DNA from: Burkholderia cenocepacia
Lineage (GTDB): Bacteria; Pseudomonadota; Gammaproteobacteria; Burkholderiales; Burkholderiaceae
Direction of reading: 5' to 3'
Assembly (NCBI RefSeq): GCF_900446215.1
Contig: NZ_UAQZ01000016.1
Location: forward strand, 124,001 to 188,000
Length of the DNA: 64,000 nucleotides
Positions 26,540 through 36,072 of the stretch are shown here, piece by piece (the first letter of the stretch is position 1; each line of letters begins with the position of its first letter). The notes beneath the pieces were generated by a model. It did no database searches. It was not told the origin of the DNA and worked only from the letters and a program-made list of their open reading frames with translations. Both the position numbers and the translations under genes were made by a program.

Positions 26540-26983
26540 ATGATGAACGCTTTTGATTCGACGCCGGGTGTCAGGCGAGAGATGGTCCTCGGCGTATCCG
26601 GGGCGCTGTACCTGCTCTCGCTGACTTTGCCGGCGATGCATTTCGAAAAGGAGGCGTCGCTCAGCGGGCTGTCGGTTCTCGCCCAGGGCTGGTTGGGACT
26701 GTTCATGCTCAATCCAGCATGGCTGGCCAATCCGCTCTACGTGGTTGCGGCCGTCCAGCTCGCTCGGAGCCGACATACCCGCGCGAGCCAGTTTTCGGCC
26801 GCTGCGCTCGCGTGTGCGCTCTGCTCACTGTTCACGACGAAGTGGTACTTCAACGAAGCAGCTGCGACGCCGATATCCGGCTACGGCGTTGCGTTTTACG
26901 CGTGGCTCGTCGCGCATGTCGTATTGCTCGCCGGCAGCTTGCGCTTGCGTCGGGAAAGCGCCGTCGCGCTGCAAGGAAAATGA
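26540..26983 (+). CDS. Small membrane protein in the vgrG operon
   Basis: 147 residues with four hydrophobic segments (about residues 16-32, 48-72, 80-98 and 118-138), so an inner-membrane protein. It begins MMNAFDSTPG and sits between the ankyrin gene and the Eag chaperone gene. It may be a second immunity factor or an accessory to the lipase. No family recognised. Confidence 0.65.
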   Translation: MMNAFDSTPGVRREMVLGVSGALYLLSLTLPAMHFEKEASLSGLSVLAQGWLGLFMLNPAWLANPLYVVAAVQLARSRHTRASQFSAAALACALCSLFTTKWYFNEAAATPISGYGVAFYAWLVAHVVLLAGSLRLRRESAVALQGK

Positions 26984-27048
26984 GTGGTGGCGCGAGTGCG
27001 CGCTGATTTCCACTCATTCCAACAACTACACATGACGAGAGAACCAGC

Positions 27049-27507
27049 ATGACGGATTCCGAAAACCGTATCCGGATTCACGAGGGCAGCATCGTTCTGC
27101 CGAACGGTTTCGAGGATCGCACGACCAACCTGTTCGTGCCGGCCGATACAGCCGCGCAGCCGAACCTCAGTGTCGCACGCGACTGGCTGAAGGACGGAGA
27201 GACCCTTGCGCCGTATATCGATCGTCAGATCGCGCTGCTCAAATCGCGATTGCAGGGACACCGGGTGCTTTCGCGTCAGGCTGAACGGCTCGGGCCTGAA
27301 ACTGATGGAATGCCGGGGGAGCGCATCGATGCTGCCTATCGGAACGGCCCGAAGACCGTTTTTCAACGGCAAGGCGCATTCATCGTTGCCCCGGGACGCG
27401 TGCTGATCTTTACCGCGTCGAGCGCGAAGAGCTTCGGCGAAACGCTCGACGCATTGTGGCGCAACTGGCTCGACGGCTACCGTCCGGCAGAACAAGAGTC
27501 GGCATAA
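27049..27507 (+). CDS. eagR: Eag-type (DUF1795/DcrB-like) T6SS effector chaperone
   Basis: 152 residues: RIHEGSIVLPNGFEDRTTNL near the N-terminus and LIFTASSAKSFGETLDALWR near the end. These match the DUF1795 family of Eag chaperones, which hold the N-terminal membrane helices of PAAR-Rhs effectors and help load them on VgrG. It ends 22 bases before the rhs start, as expected of its cognate partner. Confidence 0.88.
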   Translation: MTDSENRIRIHEGSIVLPNGFEDRTTNLFVPADTAAQPNLSVARDWLKDGETLAPYIDRQIALLKSRLQGHRVLSRQAERLGPETDGMPGERIDAAYRNGPKTVFQRQGAFIVAPGRVLIFTASSAKSFGETLDALWRNWLDGYRPAEQESA

Positions 27508-27528
27508 CAACAGCAAAGGACAATCATC

Positions 27529-30500
27529 GTGTACGAAGCCGCACGAGTCACTGATCCGATCGATCACACCAGCGCACTTGCGGGCTTTCTGGTCGGAGCC
27601 GTGCTGGGCATCGCCCTGATCGCCGCAGTGGCGTTCGCCACGTTCACATGCGGATTCGGCGTGGCGTTGCTGGCCGGCATGATGGCCGGTATCGGAGCGC
27701 AGGCTCTCCTATCAATAGGGGAGTCGATCGGGAAGATGTTCAGCTCGCAATCCGGCAACATCATTACAGGTTCGCCGGACGTCTACGTCAATTCCTTGTC
27801 GGCGGCCTATGCGACGTTGAGCGGCGTGGCATGCAGCAAGCACAATCCCATTCCGCTTGTCGCGCAAGGATCGACGAACATCTTCATCAACGGGCGGCCC
27901 GCGGCGCGGAAGGACGACAAGATCACCTGCGGCGCGACGATCGGCGACGGTTCTCACGACACGTTCTTTCACGGCGGCACGCAGACATACCTGCCGGTCG
28001 ACGACGAAGTGCCGCCGTGGCTGCGAACGGCGACGGAATGGGCATTCGTGCTGGCGGGTCTGGTCGGCGGCTTGGGTGGGTTGTTGAAGCAGGCTGGCGG
28101 CCTGTCGCGTGCGGTCCTGCCGTGCGCTGCGAAGTTCATCGGCGGGTACGTGCTCGGGGAGGCTTTCGGGCGGTACGTTGCGGGGCCGGCGATCAACAAG
28201 GCGCTCGGCGGGATGTTCGGCAACCCGGTCGACGTCACGACCGGAAGAAAGATCTTGTTGGCCGAATCGGAAACGGACTTCGTGATCCCGAGCCCGATGC
28301 CGGTCGCGATCAAGCGGTTCTATTCGAGCAGCATCGACTATGCGGGGACGCTTGGCCGTGGCTGGGTAGCGCCGTGGGAGCTTCGTCTGCATGCCCGCGA
28401 CGGGCGGCTTTGGTACACCGACGCGCAAGGGCGCGAGAGCGGATTTCCGTTGCTGCGTGCCGGGCAAGCCGCCTTCAGCGAAGCGGAGCAACGGTATCTG
28501 ACCTGTACGCCCGACGGCCGCTACATCCTGCATGACATCGGTGAGACGTATTACGACTTCGGCCGATACGATCCGGACTCCGGCCGCATCGCATGGGTGC
28601 GCCGCATCGAGGATCAGGCTGGGCAGTGGTGCCAGTTCGAGCGCGATAGCCGCGGCCGCGTCACCGAGATTCTGACGTGCGGCGGATTGAATGCCGTTCT
28701 CGATTACGAGCAGGAACACGGGCGGCTTGGCGCGGTCACGCTCGTTCATGGCGATGAGCGCCGGCTGGCCGTCGCTTATGGATACGATCAGAACGGCCAG
28801 TTGGCGTCGGTGACGGATGCAAATGGCGCGGTCGTGCGCCAGTTCGTATATACCAACGGCCTGATGGCGAGTCATGTGAACGCACTGGGTTTCACGTCCA
28901 GTTATGTGTGGTCGACGATCGAAGGGCAGCCGCGGGTCGTCGCAACGCGCACCAGCGAGGGCGAGGACTGGTCGTTCGAATACGACGTCGACGGCCGGCA
29001 GACGCGCGTCCGGCACGCCGATGGTCGCACCGCGCACTGGCGCTTCGACGCACAGTTTCAGATTGTCGAGTACACCGACTTCGACGAGGGACTCTACCGG
29101 ATCAAGTACAACGACGCCGGCATGCCGGTGATGCTGATGCTGCCCGGTGAGCGCACGGCCGAGTTCGAGTACGACGACGCGGGCCGGATCGTCGCCGAGA
29201 CTGATCCGCTCGGCCGCACGACACGCACTCGCTATGACGGCAACAGCATGCGGCCCGTGGAGATTGTCGGGCCTGACGGTGGTGCCTGGCGTGCAGAATA
29301 CGATCCGCAGGGTCGGCTGCTGGTGAGTCAGGATCCGCTTGGCCGCGAAAACCGCTACGAGTATCCGAAAGGGCTGACCTCGCTCCCGCTCGCGCACATT
29401 GATGCACTGGGGGGGCGTAAGACTCTGGAGTGGAATAGGCTCGGTGAGCTCGTCGCGCGCACTGACTGTTCCGGCAAAGCGACGCGAACCACTTTTGATC
29501 CGTTCGGTCTGCCGGTTATGCGTGAGAACGCGCTTGGTCAGCGCATCACGTACCATGTGCGTCCGACCGGCGAGCCGCTCCGCATTACCTATCCCGACGG
29601 AAGTTCGGAGACCTTCGAATACGATGCAGCCGGGCTTATGGTTCGGCACGTTGGCCTCGGCGGAAGGGTCCGACAGTCGCTGCGCAATGCGCGTGGCCAA
29701 GTCGTCGAGATAAGCGATCCAGCAGGGCGCCGAACCCGTTATCGGTACGATGCCGACGGGCGGCTTCGAGAGCTACTGCAGGACCGCGCATGCTATGCGT
29801 TCACGTACAGTGCCGGCGGTCGGCTCTTGACCGAGACGCGACCGGACGGCGTGGAACGGCGGTTCGGGTACGGGGACGCTGGCGAATTGCTCACGCTTGA
29901 CATCGTAGGGGCCCCGGTCAATGGCGCTAATGCGAACCGCCCGATTCGCACTATTCGCTTTGAGCGCGACCGGATGGGCAATCTGAAGGTCCAGCATACG
30001 CCGACCGAGGTAACCCGCTTTGAGCGCGACAAGGGCGACCGGACGGTGAAGGTTGAGCGTACGCCAACTCCAGCCGGTATTGCGCTTGGCATCACTCCTG
30101 ACGTCGTGAGCTTCGAATACGACAAAGCGGGTCGCCTTATGGCCGAGCACGGCGTGAACGGCACAGTCGAATATGTGCTCGATGCGCTCGACAACGTGAC
30201 AACGCTAGCGCTGCCGCACGCCCAGACCTTGCAGATCCTGCGGTATGGTTCAGGCCACGTTCACCAGATCCGCTGTGGCGATCAGGTGGTGAGTGACTTC
30301 GAGCGTGACGATTTGCATCGTGAAGTGATGCGCACACAGGGGCGGTTGACTCAGCGTTCCGCATACGATCCGCTTGGTCGGAAAGTCTGGCAGTCGGCAG
30401 GATTCCAACCCGAAGCGCTGGGTCGTGGGCGCGGGCACTTGTGGCGGAATTACGGGTACGACGCCGCTGGCGAGCTCATCGAGATGAGCGACGGCCTCCG

Positions 30501-31776
30501 TGGCAGTACGCAGTACAACTACGATCCTGCCGGGCAGTTGACCCGGCGGGTTAACACGATGGATCGGCAAGTTGAAGAATTCGCGTGGGACGGCGCCGGC
30601 AACCTGCTTGACGATGCGCAGCGCAGCAGCCGGGGGTACGTCGAAGGCAATCGCCTGCTCATGTGGCAAGATCTCCGTTTCGAGTACGATCCGTTCGGCA
30701 ATCTGACGACGAAGCTGCGCGGAGCGAACCAGACGCAGCGGTTCACCTACGACGGGCAGAACCGACTGATCGCAGTCCGAACGCACGACGCGCGTGGCAC
30801 GGTCGAATCTCGGTTCGAATACGACCCGATCGGGAGGCGGATTGCGAAGACGGATACCAGTTACGACCTGCGTGGCGTAAAACTGCGCAGCGAGACGAAG
30901 CGGTTCGTATGGGAGGGGCTACGGCTCGCGCAAGAGGTGCGCGAGACTGGCGTGAGCAGTTACATATACAGTCCAGATGCGTCGTACTCTCCAGCGGCAC
31001 GCGTTGATGCGGTTATCGCGAACGCACTGGCGGCGGCAGCGATCGACACGGCGAAGCTGGCGTCGCGGATATACCACTTCCATACGGACCTGGTGGGCGC
31101 CCCATTGGAAGTTACAGACGAAGCTGGAGAACTAGCGTGGGCGGGGCAATATACGGCGTGGGGCAAGGTCAAGCCGAACAGTCGAGAACTGACTTCGGCA
31201 CGCACGGATCAGCCGCTCCGCTATGCCGGACAATATGCCGATGAAAGCACGGGCCTTCACTATAATACTTTCAGGTTCTACGACCCTGATGTAGGCCGGT
31301 TCATTAACCACGATCCGATCGGGCTGCTAGGTGGCGACAATTTGTATGCGTATGCCCCCAATCCTACCGGATGGATCGATCCGTGGGGCTGGTTTGGGGA
31401 GAAGCCGTTGAACTCTCCGGATGTGACGAAATGGCTTGAAAAAGGTGGTACCGTTCACGTCGAGGTGGAGTCGGGGACGTGGGTATATACCAATGCAAAA
31501 GGTACGGTTGTCCGTTATCCAAATGGTTATCCTGATTTCAAGCCGTATGAGGTCAGATCTGTAGACGTTGAGGGGCTGAAAGGAAATCACAGTAGGGCGC
31601 CAGCAGGGGACTTTGGATTGGCGGATGCGAAGGCAGGAAGCCCCGCCGACTACACAAAAAATACTTGGCACCACCACGAGAACATGGTAACGATGCAGGA
31701 AATTCCGAAGGATATTCACAGTGAGTTCACCCATAGGGGTGGTGTCTCTAATTTGAAGAATCAATCGTCGTGTTAA
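27529..31776 (+). CDS. rhs: PAAR-Rhs T6SS effector with HNH-type nuclease tip
   Basis: 1415 residues from a GTG with AAGGA upstream. Residues 17-60 form the two membrane helices that need an Eag chaperone. Residues 78-160 are PAAR (SGNIITGSPDVYVN, NIFINGRPAARKDDKITCGA). Residues about 230-1290 are the Rhs cocoon with many YD repeats, ending at the conserved RFINHDPIGLLGGDNLYAYA (D1262-P1263). The last 130 residues are the toxin: NHSRAPAGDFGLADA and NTWHHHENMVTMQEIPKDIH, with W1380-H1381-H1382 as in HNH/EndoVII WHH nucleases. Base composition falls sharply in this tip, as in exchanged toxin cassettes. Confidence 0.93.
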   Translation: MYEAARVTDPIDHTSALAGFLVGAVLGIALIAAVAFATFTCGFGVALLAGMMAGIGAQALLSIGESIGKMFSSQSGNIITGSPDVYVNSLSAAYATLSGVACSKHNPIPLVAQGSTNIFINGRPAARKDDKITCGATIGDGSHDTFFHGGTQTYLPVDDEVPPWLRTATEWAFVLAGLVGGLGGLLKQAGGLSRAVLPCAAKFIGGYVLGEAFGRYVAGPAINKALGGMFGNPVDVTTGRKILLAESETDFVIPSPMPVAIKRFYSSSIDYAGTLGRGWVAPWELRLHARDGRLWYTDAQGRESGFPLLRAGQAAFSEAEQRYLTCTPDGRYILHDIGETYYDFGRYDPDSGRIAWVRRIEDQAGQWCQFERDSRGRVTEILTCGGLNAVLDYEQEHGRLGAVTLVHGDERRLAVAYGYDQNGQLASVTDANGAVVRQFVYTNGLMASHVNALGFTSSYVWSTIEGQPRVVATRTSEGEDWSFEYDVDGRQTRVRHADGRTAHWRFDAQFQIVEYTDFDEGLYRIKYNDAGMPVMLMLPGERTAEFEYDDAGRIVAETDPLGRTTRTRYDGNSMRPVEIVGPDGGAWRAEYDPQGRLLVSQDPLGRENRYEYPKGLTSLPLAHIDALGGRKTLEWNRLGELVARTDCSGKATRTTFDPFGLPVMRENALGQRITYHVRPTGEPLRITYPDGSSETFEYDAAGLMVRHVGLGGRVRQSLRNARGQVVEISDPAGRRTRYRYDADGRLRELLQDRACYAFTYSAGGRLLTETRPDGVERRFGYGDAGELLTLDIVGAPVNGANANRPIRTIRFERDRMGNLKVQHTPTEVTRFERDKGDRTVKVERTPTPAGIALGITPDVVSFEYDKAGRLMAEHGVNGTVEYVLDALDNVTTLALPHAQTLQILRYGSGHVHQIRCGDQVVSDFERDDLHREVMRTQGRLTQRSAYDPLGRKVWQSAGFQPEALGRGRGHLWRNYGYDAAGELIEMSDGLRGSTQYNYDPAGQLTRRVNTMDRQVEEFAWDGAGNLLDDAQRSSRGYVEGNRLLMWQDLRFEYDPFGNLTTKLRGANQTQRFTYDGQNRLIAVRTHDARGTVESRFEYDPIGRRIAKTDTSYDLRGVKLRSETKRFVWEGLRLAQEVRETGVSSYIYSPDASYSPAARVDAVIANALAAAAIDTAKLASRIYHFHTDLVGAPLEVTDEAGELAWAGQYTAWGKVKPNSRELTSARTDQPLRYAGQYADESTGLHYNTFRFYDPDVGRFINHDPIGLLGGDNLYAYAPNPTGWIDPWGWFGEKPLNSPDVTKWLEKGGTVHVEVESGTWVYTNAKGTVVRYPNGYPDFKPYEVRSVDVEGLKGNHSRAPAGDFGLADAKAGSPADYTKNTWHHHENMVTMQEIPKDIHSEFTHRGGVSNLKNQSSC

Positions 31777-31785
31777 GGAGGTAAG

Positions 31786-32310
31786 GTGCCAGTTCTGTAT
31801 GGAGCAAAACCTGCACAGCCGCTCCTCGGTAAATTGGAGGCGGAACTCGGATTCGTTCTTCCGGCGGATTACAAGGATTTTTTGAAGAAGTGGAACGGCA
31901 TATTCATTGGTGGCGCCGACTATCTCGATTTTGATTTTCCCGGTGTCGATAATGGAATAATTTCATTTGCTTCGCTTTTTGGCGTCGGAACGAGTAACGA
32001 GAATTTTGATTTAATCGAGCAAAACGAACGTGTCAGAGGTGAGGTCGATTTTCTAAACGATTTCTTTGTTATTGGAGATGATCCAGGGGGTAATTACTAC
32101 GCGCTGGCGCGATTCGATAACGTTGAAAAGGTCCTATATTGGGATAGAACGCATCTGCATGCGGATGACACAGCGAAGCCGGATATTGCAGAGGTGTCAG
32201 AATGTGGCAACCTCTACAATGTAGCCGATGGATTCTCGGCATTTCTGAATATGATCGTCGCCGGAACACAGCAAATGCAGTTCGTCGCGGTCGACGACTG
32301 GCCTGGCTAA
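31786..32310 (+). CDS. SMI1/KNR4 (SUKH) family immunity protein
   Basis: 174 residues from a GTG with a perfect AAGGAGG four bases before it. It has ELGFVLPADYKDFLKKWNGI and FVIGDDPGGNYYALARF, the usual SUKH pattern. It starts nine bases after the Rhs toxin tip, so it is the likely immunity partner for the HNH toxin. Confidence 0.85.
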   Translation: MPVLYGAKPAQPLLGKLEAELGFVLPADYKDFLKKWNGIFIGGADYLDFDFPGVDNGIISFASLFGVGTSNENFDLIEQNERVRGEVDFLNDFFVIGDDPGGNYYALARFDNVEKVLYWDRTHLHADDTAKPDIAEVSECGNLYNVADGFSAFLNMIVAGTQQMQFVAVDDWPG

Positions 32311-32379
32311 AATATGGATGTCATCGTCGCTGAGATCTCGCACTAGGGCGGTATTTTCAATGATTAAGGGTTGAAGGCG

Positions 32380-32805
32380 ATGAATGACGATTTTGAACAA
32401 GCGCGAACGGCATTGCGATCATTCACATTGGAAATGAATCGGTGGGAAAAGGATTTTTACAAGAAAAAACATAGCGCTCTGAAAAGTGGCGGAGATGTTT
32501 CTGGTATTGATGACCGTGCACGGAAGGATCTTTCTGCTATTTTGGAGAAATGGGTGTTCCAAGAAAAAACAAACCAAGGTCGTTTGATTGACTTGGGTTG
32601 TTCGGATCCGCCGACATACGATCCTGAAACTGATGTTGAAGATAGCGCCGAATCGACAGACGGAGAGGTGGTTTTCACCATTCGCCAGACATTGGGAATG
32701 TTGACGATATCCCGATTCACGATGAAGGAAAAGGCGGGTAAATGGATGGTGAAGAAAAAAGAGTTTCTTAATTTTAACGACAAATGGCAGCGCTCAGTTG
32801 TCTAA
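32380..32805 (+). CDS. NTF2-fold immunity protein
   Basis: 141 residues from the ATG at 32380 with GAAGG upstream. The sequence includes DLSAILEKWVFQEKTNQGRL and the C-terminal VVFTIRQTLGMLTISRFTMK followed by KAGKWMVKKKEFL. This resembles the NTF2-fold immunity proteins found beside polymorphic toxins. It lies in AT-richer DNA with no toxin of its own, so it is probably an orphan immunity gene. Confidence 0.65.
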   Translation: MNDDFEQARTALRSFTLEMNRWEKDFYKKKHSALKSGGDVSGIDDRARKDLSAILEKWVFQEKTNQGRLIDLGCSDPPTYDPETDVEDSAESTDGEVVFTIRQTLGMLTISRFTMKEKAGKWMVKKKEFLNFNDKWQRSVV

Positions 32806-32831
32806 CAACGTCGTTCGCCCCGTTTTTCTGA

Positions 32832-33047
32832 TTGGGCGTTGTCAAGCCGGACGGAATGGGGCACCCTTTGGTTCCGCGCAGAAAGGTAAATAGTATCGGT
32901 CTGGATGTCGTGGGTGCTGAGAGTAACACGCCGACATTTTTTCTTGAGCCGTGTGGGGCCGGGATGCACGAGGAGCTGCACCGCGCCATAATAGCTGATG
33001 GATTCTCGGTATTTATGGAATTTGGATGTGGGGCGGTGCGTGAGTAA
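32832..33047 (+). pseudogene. Orphan Rhs toxin-tip scrap joined to a SUKH tail
   Basis: Reading from 32832: HPLVPRRKVNSIGLDVVGAE and TPTFFLEPCGAGMHEELHRA resemble the C-terminal tip of an Rhs toxin. The sequence then passes into IADGFSVFMEFGCG, which resembles NVADGFSAFLNM at the end of the SUKH gene upstream. There is no Rhs core or delivery part. It looks like a leftover toxin cassette recombined with a copy of an immunity gene. Confidence 0.55.
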
Positions 33048-33600
33048 CGTTTACGGTTTGAGGCAGGATGAAGCATTTCAGCCTCTCGTTCAAGTCGATG
33101 ATGACGGTGAAATCGCATATGACAAGAGCGTAGCTATACGAGCAACCGCTCTATGTGGGCGAGGGTTTGGCCAAGATTATGACCCCGTTAAGCTTACGTG
33201 GGGTACTTCGCGCAGAAAAAAGACCAGCGACGTTCATACGATGCTATCTCCGTTTCTCCTGTTTAGTGAGAGGGCGCTTGATGTGTTGGCGCCGGTACTT
33301 CGTGACAGCGGGGAGATATTGCAGGTCGAGGCCCCGATAAAAGACATGTTCGGATTTCATGTAACCCGGGTGATCGAGAATGCCGTCGATATGGATGCAT
33401 CAAAATTCAAAGTCTACCCTCAGGCGACGGTTTTTAATAAAATATTTCTTCTGAAGAGTCGCATTGAAGGGGCTGATATATTTCGCCTAAAAGAAAGTCT
33501 TGCTACAGTATTTGTATCCGAGCGTTTTAGGGAGCTTGTAGAGCAAAATGAATTAAAAGGGTTCGATTTCGGAGAGGTCATTTCGCAATCTGAGAAGTAG
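33040..33600 (+). CDS. DUF1629/Imm11-like immunity protein
   Basis: About 186 residues from the GTG at 33040, which overlaps the stop of the preceding scrap. The protein includes SPFLLFSERALDVLAPVLRD, then VIENAVDMDASKF and ADIFRLKESLATVFVSERFR. That 'IFRL...VFVSE.F' ending is typical of DUF1629 (Imm11-type) proteins. Longer starts would run into the scrap. It is probably an immunity gene for the lost toxin. Confidence 0.65.
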   Translation: MSNVYGLRQDEAFQPLVQVDDDGEIAYDKSVAIRATALCGRGFGQDYDPVKLTWGTSRRKKTSDVHTMLSPFLLFSERALDVLAPVLRDSGEILQVEAPIKDMFGFHVTRVIENAVDMDASKFKVYPQATVFNKIFLLKSRIEGADIFRLKESLATVFVSERFRELVEQNELKGFDFGEVISQSEK

Positions 33601-33667
33601 GATTTCGCAACTCCCGGTGACTGGTCAGAGAATGGCCCGGGTGGCCTCGATTTCACGAGAGTAACGT

Positions 33668-34939
33668 GTGAGAATCATACATCGGGGTGGTCGACTTCTA
33701 GGCCTCTATGCGCGGGTACGCCAACGAAAGGAATTTAGCGGAGCTGCAACGTTGTCACTCGATCAGTTGAAGCGAATGCGAGAGGCTCTTCGTCCATACG
33801 GACTGAAGTTGCTGGAATCGGAATGGAAAGGCTGGCACGCGCAGTATCGATTTCGATGTCGCAAGGGACACGAATCGAGCCGATGCGGCTCCTATCTGTT
33901 CTATACGATGGTCCAGTGTCCGACATGTCGCGTCGACGAGGTACTTCGTCAGATCCATCAACTTGCGCGCCAGGCCGGCGGGCGCTGTCTTTCGGAGCAG
34001 TACGCGGGCCGAGGCTTACCACTCCAGTTTGTATGTAAGGCAGGGCACGTTTTCGAGAAGACTGCCGAGAATCTGCGAAAAGGCTCTTGGTGCGTACTCT
34101 GCGCGAGGGCGCAACATTCGAGGCGCATGGCCGATCCGGATGGGATGACGCGCATGCGAGGCGCTGCAAAAGCGAGAGGTGGCAAGTGTTTGTCGACCGG
34201 CTACACGAAACTGACAGAGCGCTATCGTTTCCGGTGTGCTCTTGGACACGAATGGGAGACTTCCGGTACCGAGATCGTGCGGGGTGCATGGTGTCGCATT
34301 TGTTCGGACCGAGAGAAGGTGCACGCATATCGTCACAAGGACGGCCTGCCAAGGTTACGTGAACGAGCGAAGAGCCACGGTGGGGTTTGTCTCTCGAAGG
34401 TCTACGAGGGCAGCAAGGCCTACTACAGATTTCGGTGTGGTGCTGATCACGAGTGGGAAACCCAAGGCGCGAGAATCTTTCGTGGTGCTTGGTGCCCGGA
34501 GTGTCAGCGGGAGGCAATGCGCTTTGGTATCGAGCGCATGCGCCAGCGGGCGAGGGAGCTCGGCGGCCGGTGCTTGTCTGAAACATACCGAAACGCGGCG
34601 ACTCGGCTGGAATGGGAGTGCGAGTACGGCCATCGTTGGGAGGCTGCTCCTGCGGCAGTTGTACGGGGGCATTGGTGCCCTGTGTGTAGCCGCGACGCGT
34701 CGAGGCTTGGGCTTGATCTGATGAAGAACATTGCGCTTGAGCGTGGTGGGAAGTGTATCTCAGCGACTTATGTGAATAGCGCAACCAGACTTGAGTGGGA
34801 ATGTGCCCGAGGCCATCGGTGGCTCGCCACACCGAATACGATTCGACGTGGCCACTGGTGTGCTCGGTGTTATTTCATCAGTATCACGACAACCGAAGAG
34901 ACTCGCCGCAAGCGGCGACATGAAGCGGTCGGGAGGTGA
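33668..34939 (+). CDS. Protein of six tandem treble-clef-like zinc repeats
   Basis: 423 residues. About six repeats of 55-60 residues follow the pattern GG-x-CLS-x-Y ... F-x-C-x2-GH-x-W ... G-x-WC-x2-C. Examples are YRFRCALGHEWETSG plus RGAWCRIC, and LEWECEYGHRWEAAP plus RGHWCPVC. Each repeat has four Cys/His ligands for one zinc. Homologous zinc-ribbon repeats occur in homing-endonuclease-like and DNA-binding proteins, but no nuclease motif is seen here. The function is unknown; nucleic-acid binding is inferred. The GTG start at 33668 is uncertain. Confidence 0.8.
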   Translation: MRIIHRGGRLLGLYARVRQRKEFSGAATLSLDQLKRMREALRPYGLKLLESEWKGWHAQYRFRCRKGHESSRCGSYLFYTMVQCPTCRVDEVLRQIHQLARQAGGRCLSEQYAGRGLPLQFVCKAGHVFEKTAENLRKGSWCVLCARAQHSRRMADPDGMTRMRGAAKARGGKCLSTGYTKLTERYRFRCALGHEWETSGTEIVRGAWCRICSDREKVHAYRHKDGLPRLRERAKSHGGVCLSKVYEGSKAYYRFRCGADHEWETQGARIFRGAWCPECQREAMRFGIERMRQRARELGGRCLSETYRNAATRLEWECEYGHRWEAAPAAVVRGHWCPVCSRDASRLGLDLMKNIALERGGKCISATYVNSATRLEWECARGHRWLATPNTIRRGHWCARCYFISITTTEETRRKRRHEAVGR

Positions 34940-35096
34940 GCTTTTCAACCGGATGCGCGACGCACCGGCGCGTTTCAGCTCAGTGAGATTGTAGTTGGCG
35001 GACAATGACGCGATAGGATATGAGCCGTTGCTCAATCGCTCGTGGCGTACTGTTTTGTTATGCTCTGGTGTGATCGCATGGAATCAGAGACGAACG

Positions 35097-35561
35097 ATGC
35101 TCATTCGAGAACAAGGGCGCCTCATCAAGTTGCTTCGGGCCGAGCCCCCCAAGCGGCCTTCCATCAGGGCGCGGGCCCGCGAATGTGTCATCGGTACGTT
35201 TCGTGCCGATGAACCTGTCCCGACTGGTTTGCTTGACGCTTTGTCCCGCGACGAGCGGAAGCTGCTTGAGCGATGGCTCGCAGCCTATCGGGAAAGCAAG
35301 GCGCGCGATCAAGTGCGCCCCGTGCTGGCCAGCGCATCCGAAAAGCTCGAGAGGCTCGTTGGTGCGCTCGAAGTGGCGGCCGACACTTTGTCGAGCGCCG
35401 AAGCAGATCAGATTTGGGCGCAGCTTAATGCGATTGCGCGCACGTTGAAGAGAGCGGGGCATCCGCGGCCGCGAGCAGCACGTCGGCCGCCGGCGCCGTT
35501 GCCAGGGCAGCAGGACTTCTTTGGTGAATTCGACGAGCTCGAACGGCTGGCCGAACAATGA
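35097..35561 (+). CDS. Hypothetical protein, island-associated
   Basis: 154 residues from the ATG at 35097 (MLIREQGRLIKLLRAEPPKR); an earlier ATG at 34995 adds a Trp-rich stretch without a better ribosome site. The middle is helical (LVGALEVAADTLSSAEADQI) and the C-terminus ends in GQQDFFGEFDELERLAEQ. No motif recognised. It converges with the hns-type operon. Confidence 0.6.
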   Translation: MLIREQGRLIKLLRAEPPKRPSIRARARECVIGTFRADEPVPTGLLDALSRDERKLLERWLAAYRESKARDQVRPVLASASEKLERLVGALEVAADTLSSAEADQIWAQLNAIARTLKRAGHPRPRAARRPPAPLPGQQDFFGEFDELERLAEQ

Positions 35562-35625
35562 ACATGCGCCGCTTGATCTTCTCTATGCGAGGCGGACGGG
35601 CATAGGTTGGCAGACCGGTCGTCGC

Positions 35626-35829
35626 CTACAACAACGACATCTGGCTCGAAGTGCCTTCGTCGATCGCCTGACCGGTTTCCTTGGCGGGCCGGTTCCGCCG
35701 AGTTGCGGATTGCGCATGCCCGTTTGGCACTTCAATTTCGGTGATCTGCTGATACTTACGTGCCCAGTCGGCCCCGAGTACATCGGCGGAGAACACGACA
35801 CCAGGCGCAATCTGAACAAGCTGGCTCAT
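35626..35829 (-). CDS. Small hypothetical protein
   Basis: 67 residues: MSQLVQIAPGVVFSADVLGA, then ARKYQQITEIEVPNGHAQSA. AGGA lies about ten bases before the ATG. It is the last of three minus-strand genes after the hns-like gene. Confidence 0.45.
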   Translation of the reverse strand: MSQLVQIAPGVVFSADVLGADWARKYQQITEIEVPNGHAQSATRRNRPAKETGQAIDEGTSSQMSLL

Positions 35830-35841
35830 CGGCAGGTCTTC

Positions 35842-36051
35842 CTAAGCGGACTGAACGTCGAAGTGCGCAGCGGCGTAGCGCGCGCTGCAGTTCCACACTT
35901 CGACGCCGTCACGGGTGAACGTAGCCCATCCGTCTTTCACGATCATCTCTGCGCGCGGAAATATGTCGCCGTGGCCGTTTGCGGACGCTGCAAAGATCGT
36001 CCGCTCACGACATGTCGCCCAGTATGTCCCGTCGGGTAAAGATGAAGACAT
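35842..36051 (-). CDS. Small hypothetical protein
   Basis: 69 residues: MSSSLPDGTYWATCRERTIF and MIVKDGWATFTRDGVEVWNC. Composition is protein-like and it sits 21 bases after the hns-like gene on the same strand. No motif recognised. Confidence 0.5.
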   Translation of the reverse strand: MSSSLPDGTYWATCRERTIFAASANGHGDIFPRAEMIVKDGWATFTRDGVEVWNCSARYAAAHFDVQSA

Positions 36052-36072
36052 CGCGCCGAACCGCCTATCGGC

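Noticed and set aside
27712..29700. Long open minus-strand frame opposite rhs
   Set aside because: Shadow of the Rhs coding strand; no start signal or domain.
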